Source of the DNA: Sciscionella sediminilitoris
GTDB lineage: Bacteria; Actinomycetota; Actinomycetes; Mycobacteriales; Pseudonocardiaceae
DNA length: 64,000 nt
Reading direction: 5' to 3'
Assembly (NCBI RefSeq): GCF_000737195.2
Contig: NZ_JALM01000034.1
Span: forward strand, 97,590-161,589
Shown here: one piece after another, positions 17,423-26,360 of the stretch
How the letters are laid out: every line of letters starts with the position of its first letter
Position numbering within the stretch: position 1 is the stretch's first letter
Made by a program: the position numbers and the translations under genes
Notes under the pieces: model-generated
Told to the model about the DNA's origin: nothing
The model's input: only the letters and a program-made list of their open reading frames with translations
Databases searched by the model: none

Positions 17423-18381
17423 GAGTGGGGCCACCTTTCCGGGTAGCCGGATCCCGGTTCGCTCACATCGTCGAGCGCGGCCCGGATCGCGGCGGGCAGG
17501 GTGAGGTCTTCGGCGGCGAGGGAACCGGTCAGCTGGGCGGTGTCCCGGGCACCGACCACCGGGGCGACCACGCCGGGACGGTCCCGCACCCAGGCCAGGG
17601 CGACGGCGAGCGGGGAGGTACCGAGGCCGTCCGCGGCGGTGGTGATCGCCTCCACGATGCGGGCGACCCGTTCGGTGCGATGGCGGTCGACGTATCCGGC
17701 GTATTCGGGGTCGGCGCCGCGCGAATCGGCCGGGGTGCCGGTGCGGTACTTGCCGGTGAGCACGCCCCTGCCGAGCGGGGCCCAGGGCAGCAGCCCGATC
17801 CCGTGGTACTCGGCGGCCGGGATGACCTCGCGTTCGATTCCGCGTTCGGCGAGCGAGTACTCGTGCTGGGTGGACACGATCGGCACTGTGGCACAGGCGG
17901 CGGTGGCCAGCTGCCATCCGGTGTAGTTGGCCACCCCGATGTAGCGGACCTTGCCCGAACGCAGGGCGTAGTCCATCGCGGACAGGGTTTCCTCGAGTGG
18001 CACGTTCGGATCCCAGGCGTGCAGCTGCCACAGGTCGATGTGGTCCACTCCGAGCCTGCGCAGTGATCCGTCCAGTGCCCCGAGCAGCGAGCCGCGGGAG
18101 GCACCGCCGCCGAACGGACCGGTGCCGCGGTTGGCGACCGCCTTGGTGGCGAGCACGATCTCCTCGCGGGGGACGAGGTCGCCGAGAAGTCCGCCGAGCA
18201 GTTCCTCGGTCTCGCCCTCGCCGTACACGTCGGCGGTGTCCACGAGTGTTCCGCCCGCGTCGACGAACGCGACGAGCTGACTCGCCGCCTCGTCGGCGTC
18301 GGTATCGCGCGCCCAGCCCATGGTGCCGAGCGCCATGCGGGAGACGCGAAGTCCGGAGTTGCCGAGCCGCCGAATCTGCAC
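17419..18381 (-). CDS. Aldo/keto reductase
   Basis: The 320-residue protein is a TIM-barrel NADPH-dependent oxidoreductase of the AKR superfamily. Three of the usual tetrad positions stand out: Asp and Tyr in DTADVYGEGETEELLG (about 47-62), Lys in VLATKAV, and His in LWQLHAWDP. The C-terminal cofactor loop includes VVGARDTAQL. It would reduce aldehydes or ketones in the cytosol; the substrate is not predictable. It is the first gene of the operon with the lipoprotein and DUF5703, and divergent from the phosphomutase gene at 18433. Confidence 0.9.
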   Translation of the reverse strand: MQIRRLGNSGLRVSRMALGTMGWARDTDADEAASQLVAFVDAGGTLVDTADVYGEGETEELLGGLLGDLVPREEIVLATKAVANRGTGPFGGGASRGSLLGALDGSLRRLGVDHIDLWQLHAWDPNVPLEETLSAMDYALRSGKVRYIGVANYTGWQLATAACATVPIVSTQHEYSLAERGIEREVIPAAEYHGIGLLPWAPLGRGVLTGKYRTGTPADSRGADPEYAGYVDRHRTERVARIVEAITTAADGLGTSPLAVALAWVRDRPGVVAPVVGARDTAQLTGSLAAEDLTLPAAIRAALDDVSEPGSGYPERWPHS

Positions 18382-18432
18382 CTGTTGAAGCGTAATGCGC
18401 CCGGTATCGGCCGGTGCCGTAGGGTGGAAGGC

Positions 18433-19134
18433 GTGGCGACGGTGATCCTGCTACGGCACACGAAATCCAGCGCGAACGGGGCCGGTGTGCTCGCCGGGCG
18501 CACTCCCGGAGTGGAGCTCGCCGAGCGCGGGCACGAACAGGCGCTGGGCCTGGTCGAGCGGCTCGAGGGAGTGCCGATCGCGGAGGTGTGCAGCTCGCCC
18601 CTGTTGCGGTGCAAGCAGACGATCGCCCCGCTGCTGAAGGCGCGCGGGCTCCGTGCCCGCACCGACAAGCGGCTCGCCGAGGTGGACTACGGCGACTGGA
18701 CCGGGGCCGAGCTGAAGAAACTGACCAAGGAACCGCTGTGGCGGGTGGTGCAGGCCCATCCCTCGGCGGCGGTGTTCCCCGGCGGGGAAGGGCTCGCGGC
18801 CATGCAGGCGCGGTCGGTCGCGGCGATCCGCGAGCACGACGCGCGGATCAGCGAACAGTACGGTTCCGAGGCGATCTGGCTGGCCTGCAGCCACGGTGAT
18901 GTCATCAAGTCAGTGCTCGCCGATGCGCTCGGGATGCATCTGGATTCGTTCCAGCGGATCGTGGTCGATCCGGGATCGGTCTCGGTCGTCCGGTTCACCG
19001 AGACCCGGCCGTTCGTGGTGCGCAGCAACGACCTCGGCGGGGACCTGTCCGGGATCGTCGCGCCGAAACCCGCGAAGTCGAAGGGCAAGCGGGGCTCCTC
19101 GGACGCGGTCGTGGGCGGTTCCACCGGAAACTGA
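18433..19134 (+). CDS. MSMEG_4193-type histidine phosphatase/phosphomutase
   Basis: This 233-residue protein belongs to the histidine phosphatase superfamily. It has the LLRHTKSSANG phosphohistidine loop at residues 6-16, CSSPLLRCKQT, the Glu-bearing AEVDYGDWTG, and the second catalytic His in ACSHGDVIKSV. Its length and the basic C-terminal tail with KPAKSKGKR match the actinobacterial MSMEG_4193 family of putative phosphomutases. The GTG at 18433 lies directly before the first beta strand. The true substrate is not established for the family. Confidence 0.88.
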   Translation: MATVILLRHTKSSANGAGVLAGRTPGVELAERGHEQALGLVERLEGVPIAEVCSSPLLRCKQTIAPLLKARGLRARTDKRLAEVDYGDWTGAELKKLTKEPLWRVVQAHPSAAVFPGGEGLAAMQARSVAAIREHDARISEQYGSEAIWLACSHGDVIKSVLADALGMHLDSFQRIVVDPGSVSVVRFTETRPFVVRSNDLGGDLSGIVAPKPAKSKGKRGSSDAVVGGSTGN

Positions 19135-19213
19135 GCAGCGCACTCGGGAAATTCAGCGACGGTTCTAGGGTGGTTCTGCGCGGATTCTCAGGTTCTGGTC
19201 TCATCCTTGAACC

Positions 19214-20605
19214 ATGACCGAGAACACGCCGCCGCAGGACGAACCGCAACCGCAACCGCAGCAGCCCCAGCCGGGGCAGGCGTGGTGGCAGCAGCACAGC
19301 GCGACCCCGCCGTACGGCGCCGCGCAGCAGCAACAGCAGCCCGGAGCGCCGCAGTACACCATGCCGATCGGCACCGTTCCCGGACCGGAGCGCCCGAAAC
19401 GCAAGGTCACCGGGCCGATCGTGATCACCGCGCTCATCGCGGGCCTGATCGGTGGCGGTGTGGGAGTCGGCGGCAGTGCGCTGTTCGCGAGTGGTTCGGA
19501 TGCCCCGCTGCTGACCTCGCAGCCGCAGTCCTCGAGCAGCGTGAGCACCAAGCCGGGCTCGGTGTCCTACGCGGCCGAGGTGGCCCTGAAATCGACGGTG
19601 GACATCAAGACGGCCACTCAGCAGGGGCAGGGTGAGGGCACCGGGATCGTGCTGACCCAGGACGGCTACATCCTGACGAACAACCACGTGGTCGCAGGCG
19701 CGGACAACGGCGGGCGTATCCAGGTGACCGGTCCGGACGGCAAGAAGTACTCGGCGAGCATCAAGGGCACCGCGCCCTCCTACGACCTCGCGGTCATCAA
19801 ACTCGACGGGGCGAGCGGACTGACCCCGGCCAAGCTCGGCCAGTCGAGCAACCTGAAGGTCGGCCAGCAGGTCGCGGCGGTCGGCAGCCCGTACGGCTTC
19901 ACCGACTCGGTGACCTCGGGCATCGTCAGTGCCCTTTCCCGCACGGTCACCGCGCAGTCCGAGGACGGCCAGATGGTGGTCTACAACGCGCTGCAGACCG
20001 ATGCCTCGATCAACTTCGGCAACTCCGGAGGACCGCTGGTGAACATGGACGGCCAGGTGGTCGGGGTGAACTCGGCGAAGTACTCCGGCAACGGTCAGAG
20101 CGGCCAGGGCCAGGGCCAGGAGGACGGCGGTGCGCAGGGGATCGGCTACTCGATCCCGATCGACACCGCGAAACGGGTCGCGAACGAGCTCATGCAGAAC
20201 GGCAAGGCGACCAAACCCCAGCTCGGGGTGACCGGTTCCGTCGGTTCGCAGGGCACGGCCCGCGAGGGAGGTGCCCCGCTCGGTGAGGTGAGCTCGGGTG
20301 GTGCGGCCGAGAAGGCGGGCATCAAGCAGGGTGATGTGGTCACCAAGCTCGGGAACACCCCGATCAGTTCGTACGCGGACCTGATGGCGCAGGTGCTCAA
20401 GCACCAGCCGGGCGAGACGATTCCGGTCACCGTGAAGCACTCGGACGGTTCGGAGCAGACGGTCAACGTGACGCTCGGCAGCACGACCGACACCAAGCAG
20501 ACGACGGTTTCCCCGCAGCAGGAGAACCCGTTCGGCGGTGGTGGCGGCAACCCGTTCGGCGGTGGCAACGGTGGGGGAGGGATCCCCGGATTCGGTGGGA
20601 ACTGA
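19214..20605 (+). CDS. Membrane-anchored HtrA/DegP-like serine protease with PDZ domain
   Basis: This 463-residue protein has a disordered Gln/Pro-rich cytoplasmic N-terminus (about 1-64) and one membrane span (about 67-90). The chymotrypsin-like domain carries the triad His158 (TNNHVV), Asp191 (YDLAVIKL) and Ser271 (GNSGGPL). A PDZ domain follows at about 325-410, then a Gly/Asn-rich tail. It would degrade or refold misfolded proteins outside the membrane, as mycobacterial PepD/HtrA proteins do. It ends at a strong hairpin, convergent with a secreted M4 protease. Confidence 0.92.
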   Translation: MTENTPPQDEPQPQPQQPQPGQAWWQQHSATPPYGAAQQQQQPGAPQYTMPIGTVPGPERPKRKVTGPIVITALIAGLIGGGVGVGGSALFASGSDAPLLTSQPQSSSSVSTKPGSVSYAAEVALKSTVDIKTATQQGQGEGTGIVLTQDGYILTNNHVVAGADNGGRIQVTGPDGKKYSASIKGTAPSYDLAVIKLDGASGLTPAKLGQSSNLKVGQQVAAVGSPYGFTDSVTSGIVSALSRTVTAQSEDGQMVVYNALQTDASINFGNSGGPLVNMDGQVVGVNSAKYSGNGQSGQGQGQEDGGAQGIGYSIPIDTAKRVANELMQNGKATKPQLGVTGSVGSQGTAREGGAPLGEVSSGGAAEKAGIKQGDVVTKLGNTPISSYADLMAQVLKHQPGETIPVTVKHSDGSEQTVNVTLGSTTDTKQTTVSPQQENPFGGGGGNPFGGGNGGGGIPGFGGN

Positions 20606-20619
20606 GTTCTCATCCGCGA

Positions 20620-20660
20620 GACGTGGGGCCAGGGTTCGCGCATCGCCCTGGCCTCACGTC
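20620..20660. terminator. Terminator hairpin after the HtrA-like gene
   Basis: The stem GACGTGGGGCCAGGG pairs with CCCTGGCCTCACGTC (15 bp with one G-U) around an 11-nt loop, starting 15 nt after the protease stop. No U tract follows. It most likely ends transcription from the left. Confidence 0.8.
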
Positions 20661-20684
20661 GCATCACGGGGCCGCACCAGGGAA

Positions 20685-20716
20685 CGCCACGGCCGCCGGA
20701 CACGGCGGCCGTGGCG
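20685..20716. terminator. Terminator hairpin after the M4 protease gene
   Basis: A perfect 13-bp stem (CGCCACGGCCGCC with its complement) has a 6-nt loop. It lies 16 nt beyond the stop of the minus-strand M4 protease gene and is probably its terminator. With the hairpin at 20620 it insulates the convergent pair. Confidence 0.8.
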
Positions 20717-20731
20717 CACGGCTGTCGGGGC

Positions 20732-22372
20732 TCAGCCGTTCACATTCACCGCCGACCATGCCGCGGCGACGGTGGTGGCCTCGGCGCTTCCCGAACCGTA
20801 GAGATCGGACGCGGCCTGGATCGTGGCCTGGCGGGCGCTGCGGTAGTTCGTGGTGGAGACGAAGTACTTGGTCAGCGCCGTGTACCAGATCTGTGCGGCC
20901 TTGTCGCGCCCGATTCCGGTGACGGTGGAGCCGTTCGCGGTCGGGCTGTCGTACTGCACGCCGTTGATGACCTTGCTTCCGCTGCCCTCGGCGAGCAGAT
21001 AGAAGAAGTGGTTGGCGATGCCCGAGGAATAGTGCACATCGGTGTTGCCCGCCCCGGAGGACCAGCTGTCCAGCGAACGGCCGTCCTTGGATGGCTTGTC
21101 CATGTAGCGCAACGGTTTCCCGTCGCCACGGAGATTCAGTAGTTCACCGATGAGGTAATCGGGCTTGTCCACGGCATTGTTCGCGTGCCACTCGACCATG
21201 GTGCCGAAGATGTCGCTGGTGGCTTCGTTCAGTCCGCCGGACTCGCCGCGGTAGACCAGGCCAGCCGTGGCCGAGGTGACGCCGTGCGACATCTCGTGCC
21301 CGGCCACGTCGAGTTCGGTCAGCGGCCGGGTGCCGCTGGATCCGTCGCCGTAGGTCATGCAGCCACAGCTGTCGTCCCAGAAGGCGTTCGCGTAGTTGGT
21401 GCTGTAATGCACCCGGCTGTAGGCGGCCTTTCCGGTGTCCCAGATGCCGGAGCGGTTGAACACCTCCTTGTAGAAGTCCCAGGTCGCCGCGCCGCCATAC
21501 GCGGCATCCGCACCCGCGGTCTGCGGGGTGGCCCCGTTTCCGTCGCCCCACACGTTGTCCGCGTCGGTCATCAGGGTTCCCCGGCCGGAGGTTGCGTGGT
21601 TGAGGTTGTAGATGCTCTGCCCGCCGCGTGTGGCATCGGTGAGTTGGTAGCCGGATCCGGACTGGGTGGTCTGCAGGCTGACCGTCCCGCTGTACTCCGT
21701 GCGCCCGGTTCCGGTCGCCGCGAGCGCGGTGCGCGAACCAGAGCCGCGTTGTGCCGTGGCGGGCCGCCCGCTCGTGTCGTCGGTCAGCTGTTTGATCTCG
21801 TCGTCACTGGCGAGAACCTTGCCGGTGTTCGCGTCGGTGACCACGTGCAGTCGGCTCGGTGTCCGGTCGGCCTTGATCCCGGTGAGCACGGTCTCGTAGC
21901 CGAGAACCGGGGCGCCGTCGGCGGCGTAGACGACCTTGCGCGGCTGGTTCGCCGTGTAGCGCACCGAGGGGCTGGCGGCGAGCGCGGCACGGGCCGCTTG
22001 TGCTGGGCTCAGCTTCGGGGCGGTGGACAGCGTCAGCGGGGAGCGGTTGGCCAACCGCGCTTGTCTGAGTCTGCCGTCCGGTCCGGTCGTGACCACCAGG
22101 TCGCCTCCGAGTACCGGTAATCCGTGATACGTGCGTTCGTAGCGCAGGTGCCGGGTTCCGTCCCGGTCCACGATCGCCGCCCTGGCGATGGGTTTCTCGG
22201 CGCTGCCGAGGCCGAGCTGTCGGGCGATGTCCCCGGCAGCCGAGGCTGCGGTGGACACCGGTGCCTTCACTCCCGGTCCGGGATCGGTGGCAGCGGCGCC
22301 GGCGTCGGCACCCGCCGCGAGGACGGCGGCGACTGATATGGTGATGACGGCTGGAATGAGTTTTTTCTTCAT
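20732..22372 (-). CDS. Secreted M4 (thermolysin-like) metalloprotease
   Basis: The preproprotein is 546 residues. A Sec signal peptide (MKKKLIPAVITISVAAVLAAGADA) is followed by an FTP/PepSY propeptide (about 40-200) and the catalytic domain. Zinc ligands are His359 and His363 in HEMSH, and Glu383 in GGLNEATSD; the transition-state His lies in DVHYSSG. It would be secreted, self-processed and digest extracellular protein. I chose the ATG at 22372 because it begins the signal peptide; an upstream in-frame ATG would add a non-signal-like extension. Confidence 0.93.
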   Translation of the reverse strand: MKKKLIPAVITISVAAVLAAGADAGAAATDPGPGVKAPVSTAASAAGDIARQLGLGSAEKPIARAAIVDRDGTRHLRYERTYHGLPVLGGDLVVTTGPDGRLRQARLANRSPLTLSTAPKLSPAQAARAALAASPSVRYTANQPRKVVYAADGAPVLGYETVLTGIKADRTPSRLHVVTDANTGKVLASDDEIKQLTDDTSGRPATAQRGSGSRTALAATGTGRTEYSGTVSLQTTQSGSGYQLTDATRGGQSIYNLNHATSGRGTLMTDADNVWGDGNGATPQTAGADAAYGGAATWDFYKEVFNRSGIWDTGKAAYSRVHYSTNYANAFWDDSCGCMTYGDGSSGTRPLTELDVAGHEMSHGVTSATAGLVYRGESGGLNEATSDIFGTMVEWHANNAVDKPDYLIGELLNLRGDGKPLRYMDKPSKDGRSLDSWSSGAGNTDVHYSSGIANHFFYLLAEGSGSKVINGVQYDSPTANGSTVTGIGRDKAAQIWYTALTKYFVSTTNYRSARQATIQAASDLYGSGSAEATTVAAAWSAVNVNG

Positions 22373-22522
22373 GCCAGCGAGATTCGGCCGGTTGTGGGGA
22401 GAATGTCCACAACGTGCCATTCACCGTTGACCAGACGGATTCCCGCTGACATGCCGCTATCCCGCGGTCAACCGCTGTTCGGTTCACGGCGATCGGCCGG
22501 GTTACGTCAAAAGTGATGGGTG

Positions 22523-23845
22523 CTAGCGGGACAGGAATCGCCAGAGGGCCCGCGCACCGAATTCGAGCGCGGACACGGGAACCCGCTCGTCGACCCCGTG
22601 CGGCATCTCCCGATACGGGTACTCGGCGGGAAGCCGTAGCGGGGAGAACCCGTAGCAGTCGATGCCGATCGCGCTGAACGCCTTGGCGTCGGTGCCACCG
22701 CCCATGCAGAACGGTACCGGCACGGCTCCCGGGTCCTCGGCGCGCAGGGCTTCGCTCATCGCGGCGAACCACTCCGAGTCGACCGGCGCGGATACCGCCG
22801 GATTGCGGACCAGGGAGGTGCGTTCCACCGCGGTGCCGAGCAGTTCGTCGATGGTGGCGAACAGTTCCGGTTCGGTTCCGGGAAGTGAGCGGGTATCCAG
22901 CCGCGCCCTGGCCTCGGAGGGGATCACATTCACCTTGTAGCCCGCGTCCAGCACGGTCGGGGTCGTGGAGTTGCGGATCGTCGGCAATACCGGGGAGGCG
23001 GCCGTGCCCAGCGCCTCGATCGCGGCGAGCACACCCCGCTCATCGGTGAGATCGACGTCGATGCCGAGCGCTCCCGCGGCGCCTTCGAGATAGCCGCGCA
23101 CGGCGGGAGTGAGCACGACCGGCCAGTCGTGCGCCGCGATCCGGGCGACCGCGTTCACCAGTGCGGTGACGGCGTTGTCCGTGTTCGGGCGGGAACCGTG
23201 CCCCGCGCGGCCCCGTGCGGTGAGCTCGAGGTGCATGGTGCCGCGCTCGGCGGTCGCGATCGGGTAGAGCCGGACTTCGCGCCCGTCCGGGGCGGTGACC
23301 GGGAAGGTGTAACCACCCGATTCGCTGATGGCACAAGCACATCCGGCGAACTCTTCGGCGTGGTTCGCGGTCAGCCAGTGCGCCCCGTACTCACCGGCGT
23401 CCTCTTCGTCGGCGACGAAGGCGAGTACCACATCCCGGCGCGGGCCGGTTCCCTCGCGCGCCCAGCGCTCGGCGGTGCTGAGCAGCATGGCGCACATGTC
23501 CTTCATGTCCGTGGCACCGCGCCCCCACAGATAGCCGTCGCGGACCTCGCCGGAGAACGGGTCGACCGACCAGTCACCGGCGGCCGCGGGAACCACATCC
23601 AGATGTGCGTGGGCGAGCACGGCGCTCAGTGCGGGATCACTGCCGGGAATGCGCAGCAGCACGTTCGACCGACGTGGCGCGGATTCCAGGATCCGGGGCG
23701 CGTATCCGGCCTCGGTGAGAACCCCGGCGACGTATTCGGCGGCCTCGCGCTCGCCCTTGGCGTCCCCGCCACCGTGGTTGGTGGTGTCGAACCGGATCAG
23801 ATTCGCGGCGTGCTCAAGGGTGCGGTCGGGCATGGACTCAGCCAT
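22523..23845 (-). CDS. M20/M25/M40 family metallopeptidase
   Basis: This ~440-residue zinc peptidase or amidohydrolase is paralogous to the one at 14827. Metal and catalytic segments are AHAHLDVVPA, WGRGATDMKDMCA, FVADEEDAG, ESGGYTF and GGGTDAKAF, with a dimerisation insert containing GRAGHGSRPN. No signal peptide is present. The ATG at 23845 overlaps the end of the upstream M55 peptidase gene by eight bases; a second ATG at 23833 is possible. Coupling with a D-aminopeptidase suggests peptide or cell-wall fragment turnover (inference). Confidence 0.9.
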   Translation of the reverse strand: MAESMPDRTLEHAANLIRFDTTNHGGGDAKGEREAAEYVAGVLTEAGYAPRILESAPRRSNVLLRIPGSDPALSAVLAHAHLDVVPAAAGDWSVDPFSGEVRDGYLWGRGATDMKDMCAMLLSTAERWAREGTGPRRDVVLAFVADEEDAGEYGAHWLTANHAEEFAGCACAISESGGYTFPVTAPDGREVRLYPIATAERGTMHLELTARGRAGHGSRPNTDNAVTALVNAVARIAAHDWPVVLTPAVRGYLEGAAGALGIDVDLTDERGVLAAIEALGTAASPVLPTIRNSTTPTVLDAGYKVNVIPSEARARLDTRSLPGTEPELFATIDELLGTAVERTSLVRNPAVSAPVDSEWFAAMSEALRAEDPGAVPVPFCMGGGTDAKAFSAIGIDCYGFSPLRLPAEYPYREMPHGVDERVPVSALEFGARALWRFLSR

Positions 23846-24665
23846 AGATCCCGTCCACCGCACCGGATGCGACCTGGGTGACGACCTTGAAGGTCTGCAT
23901 GGCCTCGGTCATCGAGGCGGACTCGAAGCCGATCCGGTTCGTGGCCCGGCGCTGCACGGTCGGGATGAGCGCGGCAGCGGCGGCGAGGTGGCTCGCGTCG
24001 AACTCCACCTCGATCTCGTGCGCCGAGCTGGTTCGTGCACCGGCCCCGGCGGCCGCCATTCCCGTGCGCGCCGCTTCGGTGATCACCTCGGCGGAACGGG
24101 CGGGTGGCAGGCAGACTGCCGCGTACCGGGAGACGCAGGTCTTCACGATCGCCTTCGCAGCGGACGGGCTGTAGTCCTCGGCGTCCGCGCAGCACTTGTC
24201 GTCCCCGGTCACCAGGATCACCGGAACCCCGTATTCCGCGGCGAGCGCGGCGTTGAGCCGTCCCTCGCTCGCCCGGACCCCGTCCAGCCAGACCCCGGTG
24301 ATCTGGTTCTCCAGGTAGGTGTGCGCGAGCACCCCATCGGCGCCCGCTGCCGCGTGATATCCGAGGAACACCACACCGTCCGGCACCGTGTCGATGCCCT
24401 CCATCATGGAGAGCGGTTTGTGCTTGCCGGTCAGCATGCTCACCCGCGGATCGAGCCGCTCGAGCAGGAGATTGCGCTGCGAGGAGTGCGCCTCGTTGAT
24501 CACCACCTCCTCGGCCCCGCCCGCGTAGAGCCCGGCGACGCAGGCGTTCACATCCTCGGTGAAGATCGGGCGGAATCGCTGCCACTGTTCGCTGCCGACG
24601 GTGACATCCGCGGAACAGGTGACTCCGGTGACGCCTTCCATATCGGCGGAGATCATGATGCGCAC
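23838..24665 (-). CDS. M55 family peptidase (D-aminopeptidase DppA-like)
   Basis: The 275-residue protein has the DppA fold signatures: ISADMEGVTGV at the N-terminus with the Asp and Glu zinc ligands, NEAHSS carrying a His, FLGYHAAAGADGVLAHT, and a central VTGDDKCCADAE. M55 enzymes are decameric zinc D-aminopeptidases that release D-Ala residues, linking them to peptidoglycan recycling. The GTG at 24665 is three codons before an internal ATG; either could be the start. It overlaps the M20 gene downstream and follows the small RHH gene by 10 nt. Confidence 0.88.
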   Translation of the reverse strand: MRIMISADMEGVTGVTCSADVTVGSEQWQRFRPIFTEDVNACVAGLYAGGAEEVVINEAHSSQRNLLLERLDPRVSMLTGKHKPLSMMEGIDTVPDGVVFLGYHAAAGADGVLAHTYLENQITGVWLDGVRASEGRLNAALAAEYGVPVILVTGDDKCCADAEDYSPSAAKAIVKTCVSRYAAVCLPPARSAEVITEAARTGMAAAGAGARTSSAHEIEVEFDASHLAAAAALIPTVQRRATNRIGFESASMTEAMQTFKVVTQVASGAVDGIYG

Positions 24666-24675
24666 GGCGGTCAGC

Positions 24676-24894
24676 CTAACCGTCCTCGGACTTCGGTTCG
24701 CGCTTCGGTGGCCTCCCGCGTTTCGGTAGCGCCCCGGCGTCTTTGGGTAGCCGGCCCGCGTCGGAAAGCGCACGCCGCAACAGGAACTCGATCTGTGCGT
24801 TGGTGCTGCGCAGTTCGTCCGAGGCCCAGCGGGCGAGCGCATCGTGCACGGCGGGGTCGAGCCGCAGCAGGATGCCCTTGCGTTCAGCAGACAC
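24676..24894 (-). CDS. Small ribbon-helix-helix-like DNA-binding protein
   Basis: The ~72-residue protein reads RKGILLRLDPAVHDALARWA then DELRSTNAQIEFLLRRAL. This is the strand-helix-helix pattern of Arc/MetJ-type regulators, with a short N-terminal strand and two helices, followed by a basic tail (KRGRPPKREPK, AT-hook-like GRP). The GTG start lies 2 nt after the stop of the SPFH gene, so the two are co-transcribed. It is a natural candidate to bind the palindrome upstream of the SPFH gene (inference). Pairing of this small protein with SPFH proteins recurs in actinobacteria. Confidence 0.72.
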   Translation of the reverse strand: MSAERKGILLRLDPAVHDALARWASDELRSTNAQIEFLLRRALSDAGRLPKDAGALPKRGRPPKREPKSEDG

Positions 24895-24896
24895 GG

Positions 24897-25817
24897 TTAC
24901 TGGTATAGCGATCCGGAGTTGATGACCGGCTGGGTGGACTGCTCGCTGCACAACACGACGAGCAGATTACTCACCATCGCCGCGCGACGTTCCTCGTCCA
25001 GTTCGACCACGTTCTCCTCGTCCAGCCGGGAAAGTGCCTCACGCACCATACCTACCGCGCCGTCCACGATCTGCTGACGCGCCGCGACCACCGCGCTCGC
25101 CTGCTGACGGCGCAGCATGACCTGGGCGATCTCCGGGGCATAGGCAAGGGCGGTGATCCGGGATTCCACGATGGTCACCCCGGCCGCCTTGATGCGCGCG
25201 GTGATCTCCTCGGACAGCTGCTGGGTGATCTCCTCGGTGTTGTCCAGCAGCGAGAGCCGCTCGCTGTCCCGCGCGCCGTAGGGGTAGCTGTTCGCGATGT
25301 GCCGGACCGCGGTTTCGGTCTGGATGGCGACGAACTGCACGAAGTTGTCCACCTCGTAGACCGCCTGCGCGGTGTCGTGCACGTGCCAGACGACGACCGC
25401 GGCGATCTCGATCGGGTTGCCGTCGGCATCGTTGACCTTGAGCGTCGAGGTCTCGTGGTTGCGGATCCGGGTGGAGACCGGGCGGCGGATGGTGAACGGG
25501 TTGACCCATTTCAGCCCGGGGGAGCGGATCGTGCCGAGATAGCGCCCGAACAGCTGCAGTACGCGGGCCTCACCGGGGATGACCGGGGTGAGACCGGCGA
25601 ACCCGAGCAGGCCGAGGAGGGCGAACAGGATGCCGAGGACGAGCAGCACGATGCCGAGTGCGGCACCGAGCACGGCGGCGAACGCGATGCCCGCCGCGCC
25701 GACCAGGATCAGCAGCACGGACACCGCGATCGCGGTCCATCCGGAGGCCGCGTCGATCGGGCGTTCCCGGATAGCTGGGGTGCGCTGGCGGACGTTCGAC
25801 GGCTCGGTGGTCGTCAT
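24897..25817 (-). CDS. SPFH/stomatin-like membrane protein
   Basis: The ~306-residue protein begins with a short cytoplasmic region and two adjacent hydrophobic spans (about 28-75). An SPFH (band 7) domain follows (about 85-245; PVIPGEARVLQLFGRYLGTI, then ITARIKAAGVTIVESRITALAYAPE), then a C-terminal helix with QQASAVVAARQQIVDGAV. Such proteins form membrane oligomers that organise lipid microdomains or control proteases. I chose the ATG at 25817 because GGGAG lies eight bases upstream; a GTG three codons earlier would leave no room for it. Confidence 0.88.
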   Translation of the reverse strand: MTTTEPSNVRQRTPAIRERPIDAASGWTAIAVSVLLILVGAAGIAFAAVLGAALGIVLLVLGILFALLGLLGFAGLTPVIPGEARVLQLFGRYLGTIRSPGLKWVNPFTIRRPVSTRIRNHETSTLKVNDADGNPIEIAAVVVWHVHDTAQAVYEVDNFVQFVAIQTETAVRHIANSYPYGARDSERLSLLDNTEEITQQLSEEITARIKAAGVTIVESRITALAYAPEIAQVMLRRQQASAVVAARQQIVDGAVGMVREALSRLDEENVVELDEERRAAMVSNLLVVLCSEQSTQPVINSGSLYQ

Positions 25818-25859
25818 GGTGATCACTCCCTCAGGGGTAACTGGCTTCGATTAAATGAT

Positions 25860-25877
25860 ATCAGATAAATATCTGAT
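25860..25877. promoter_or_regulatory. Perfect AT-rich palindrome, putative operator
   Basis: ATCAGATA, two bases, then TATCTGAT form a perfect 18-bp dyad in the 75-nt gap between the divergent SPFH and UspA genes. A second small palindrome (TGATATCA, 25856-25863) overlaps its left side. The AT content is striking in this GC-rich DNA. It probably covers one or both promoters and could be read by the RHH protein encoded downstream of SPFH. Confidence 0.65.
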
Positions 25878-25892
25878 TCGGCGTGGGAGACA

Positions 25893-26357
25893 ATGAGCGG
25901 CGTGGCGAACGACTTCGAACGCGGTACCGACGGCCCGAAACTGATCCTCGCCGGGATCGACGAGTCGGATTCGGCGATGCGCGCGGCCGCCTACGCGGGC
26001 GGGCTGGCGCGACGGCAGGGCGCGGAACTGGCGCTCGTGTACGTGCGCCCGATCGTGTCGAGCACGGCGACCTTCGCCGCGGAGACCGTGAAGACCGGTG
26101 AGGCGATCGCCGAAGACCTGGAGAAATACCTCACCGAGGCGGTCGAGTCGCGGGGCGGCACCGAGGGCTACGGGGTGCGGTGGCGCTTCCTGGTGCGTGC
26201 CGGGGACCCGTACCGCGAGCTGGTCGCGGCCGCCGAGGAACTCACCGCGGACGCCGTGGTGGTCGGGGCCTCGGAGAGCGTCGGGCACCGGGTGATCGGC
26301 TCGATCGCGGTGCGCCTGGTGCGTGCCGGGCGCTGGCCGGTCACCGTCGTCCCGTAG
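25893..26357 (+). CDS. Universal stress protein (UspA family)
   Basis: The 154-residue single-domain protein starts its fold with KLILAGIDESDSAMRAAAYA and has LALVYVRPIV. It ends with ADAVVVGASESVGHRVIGSIAVRLV, the equivalent of the ATP-binding G-2x-G-9x-G(S/T) loop. The first Gly of that loop (GASES) is present but the second is replaced, so nucleotide binding is uncertain. It is cytosolic and probably induced by stress. GGGAG five bases before the ATG supports the start. It is divergent from the SPFH gene, sharing the palindrome. Confidence 0.85.
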   Translation: MSGVANDFERGTDGPKLILAGIDESDSAMRAAAYAGGLARRQGAELALVYVRPIVSSTATFAAETVKTGEAIAEDLEKYLTEAVESRGGTEGYGVRWRFLVRAGDPYRELVAAAEELTADAVVVGASESVGHRVIGSIAVRLVRAGRWPVTVVP

Positions 26358-26360
26358 CCG

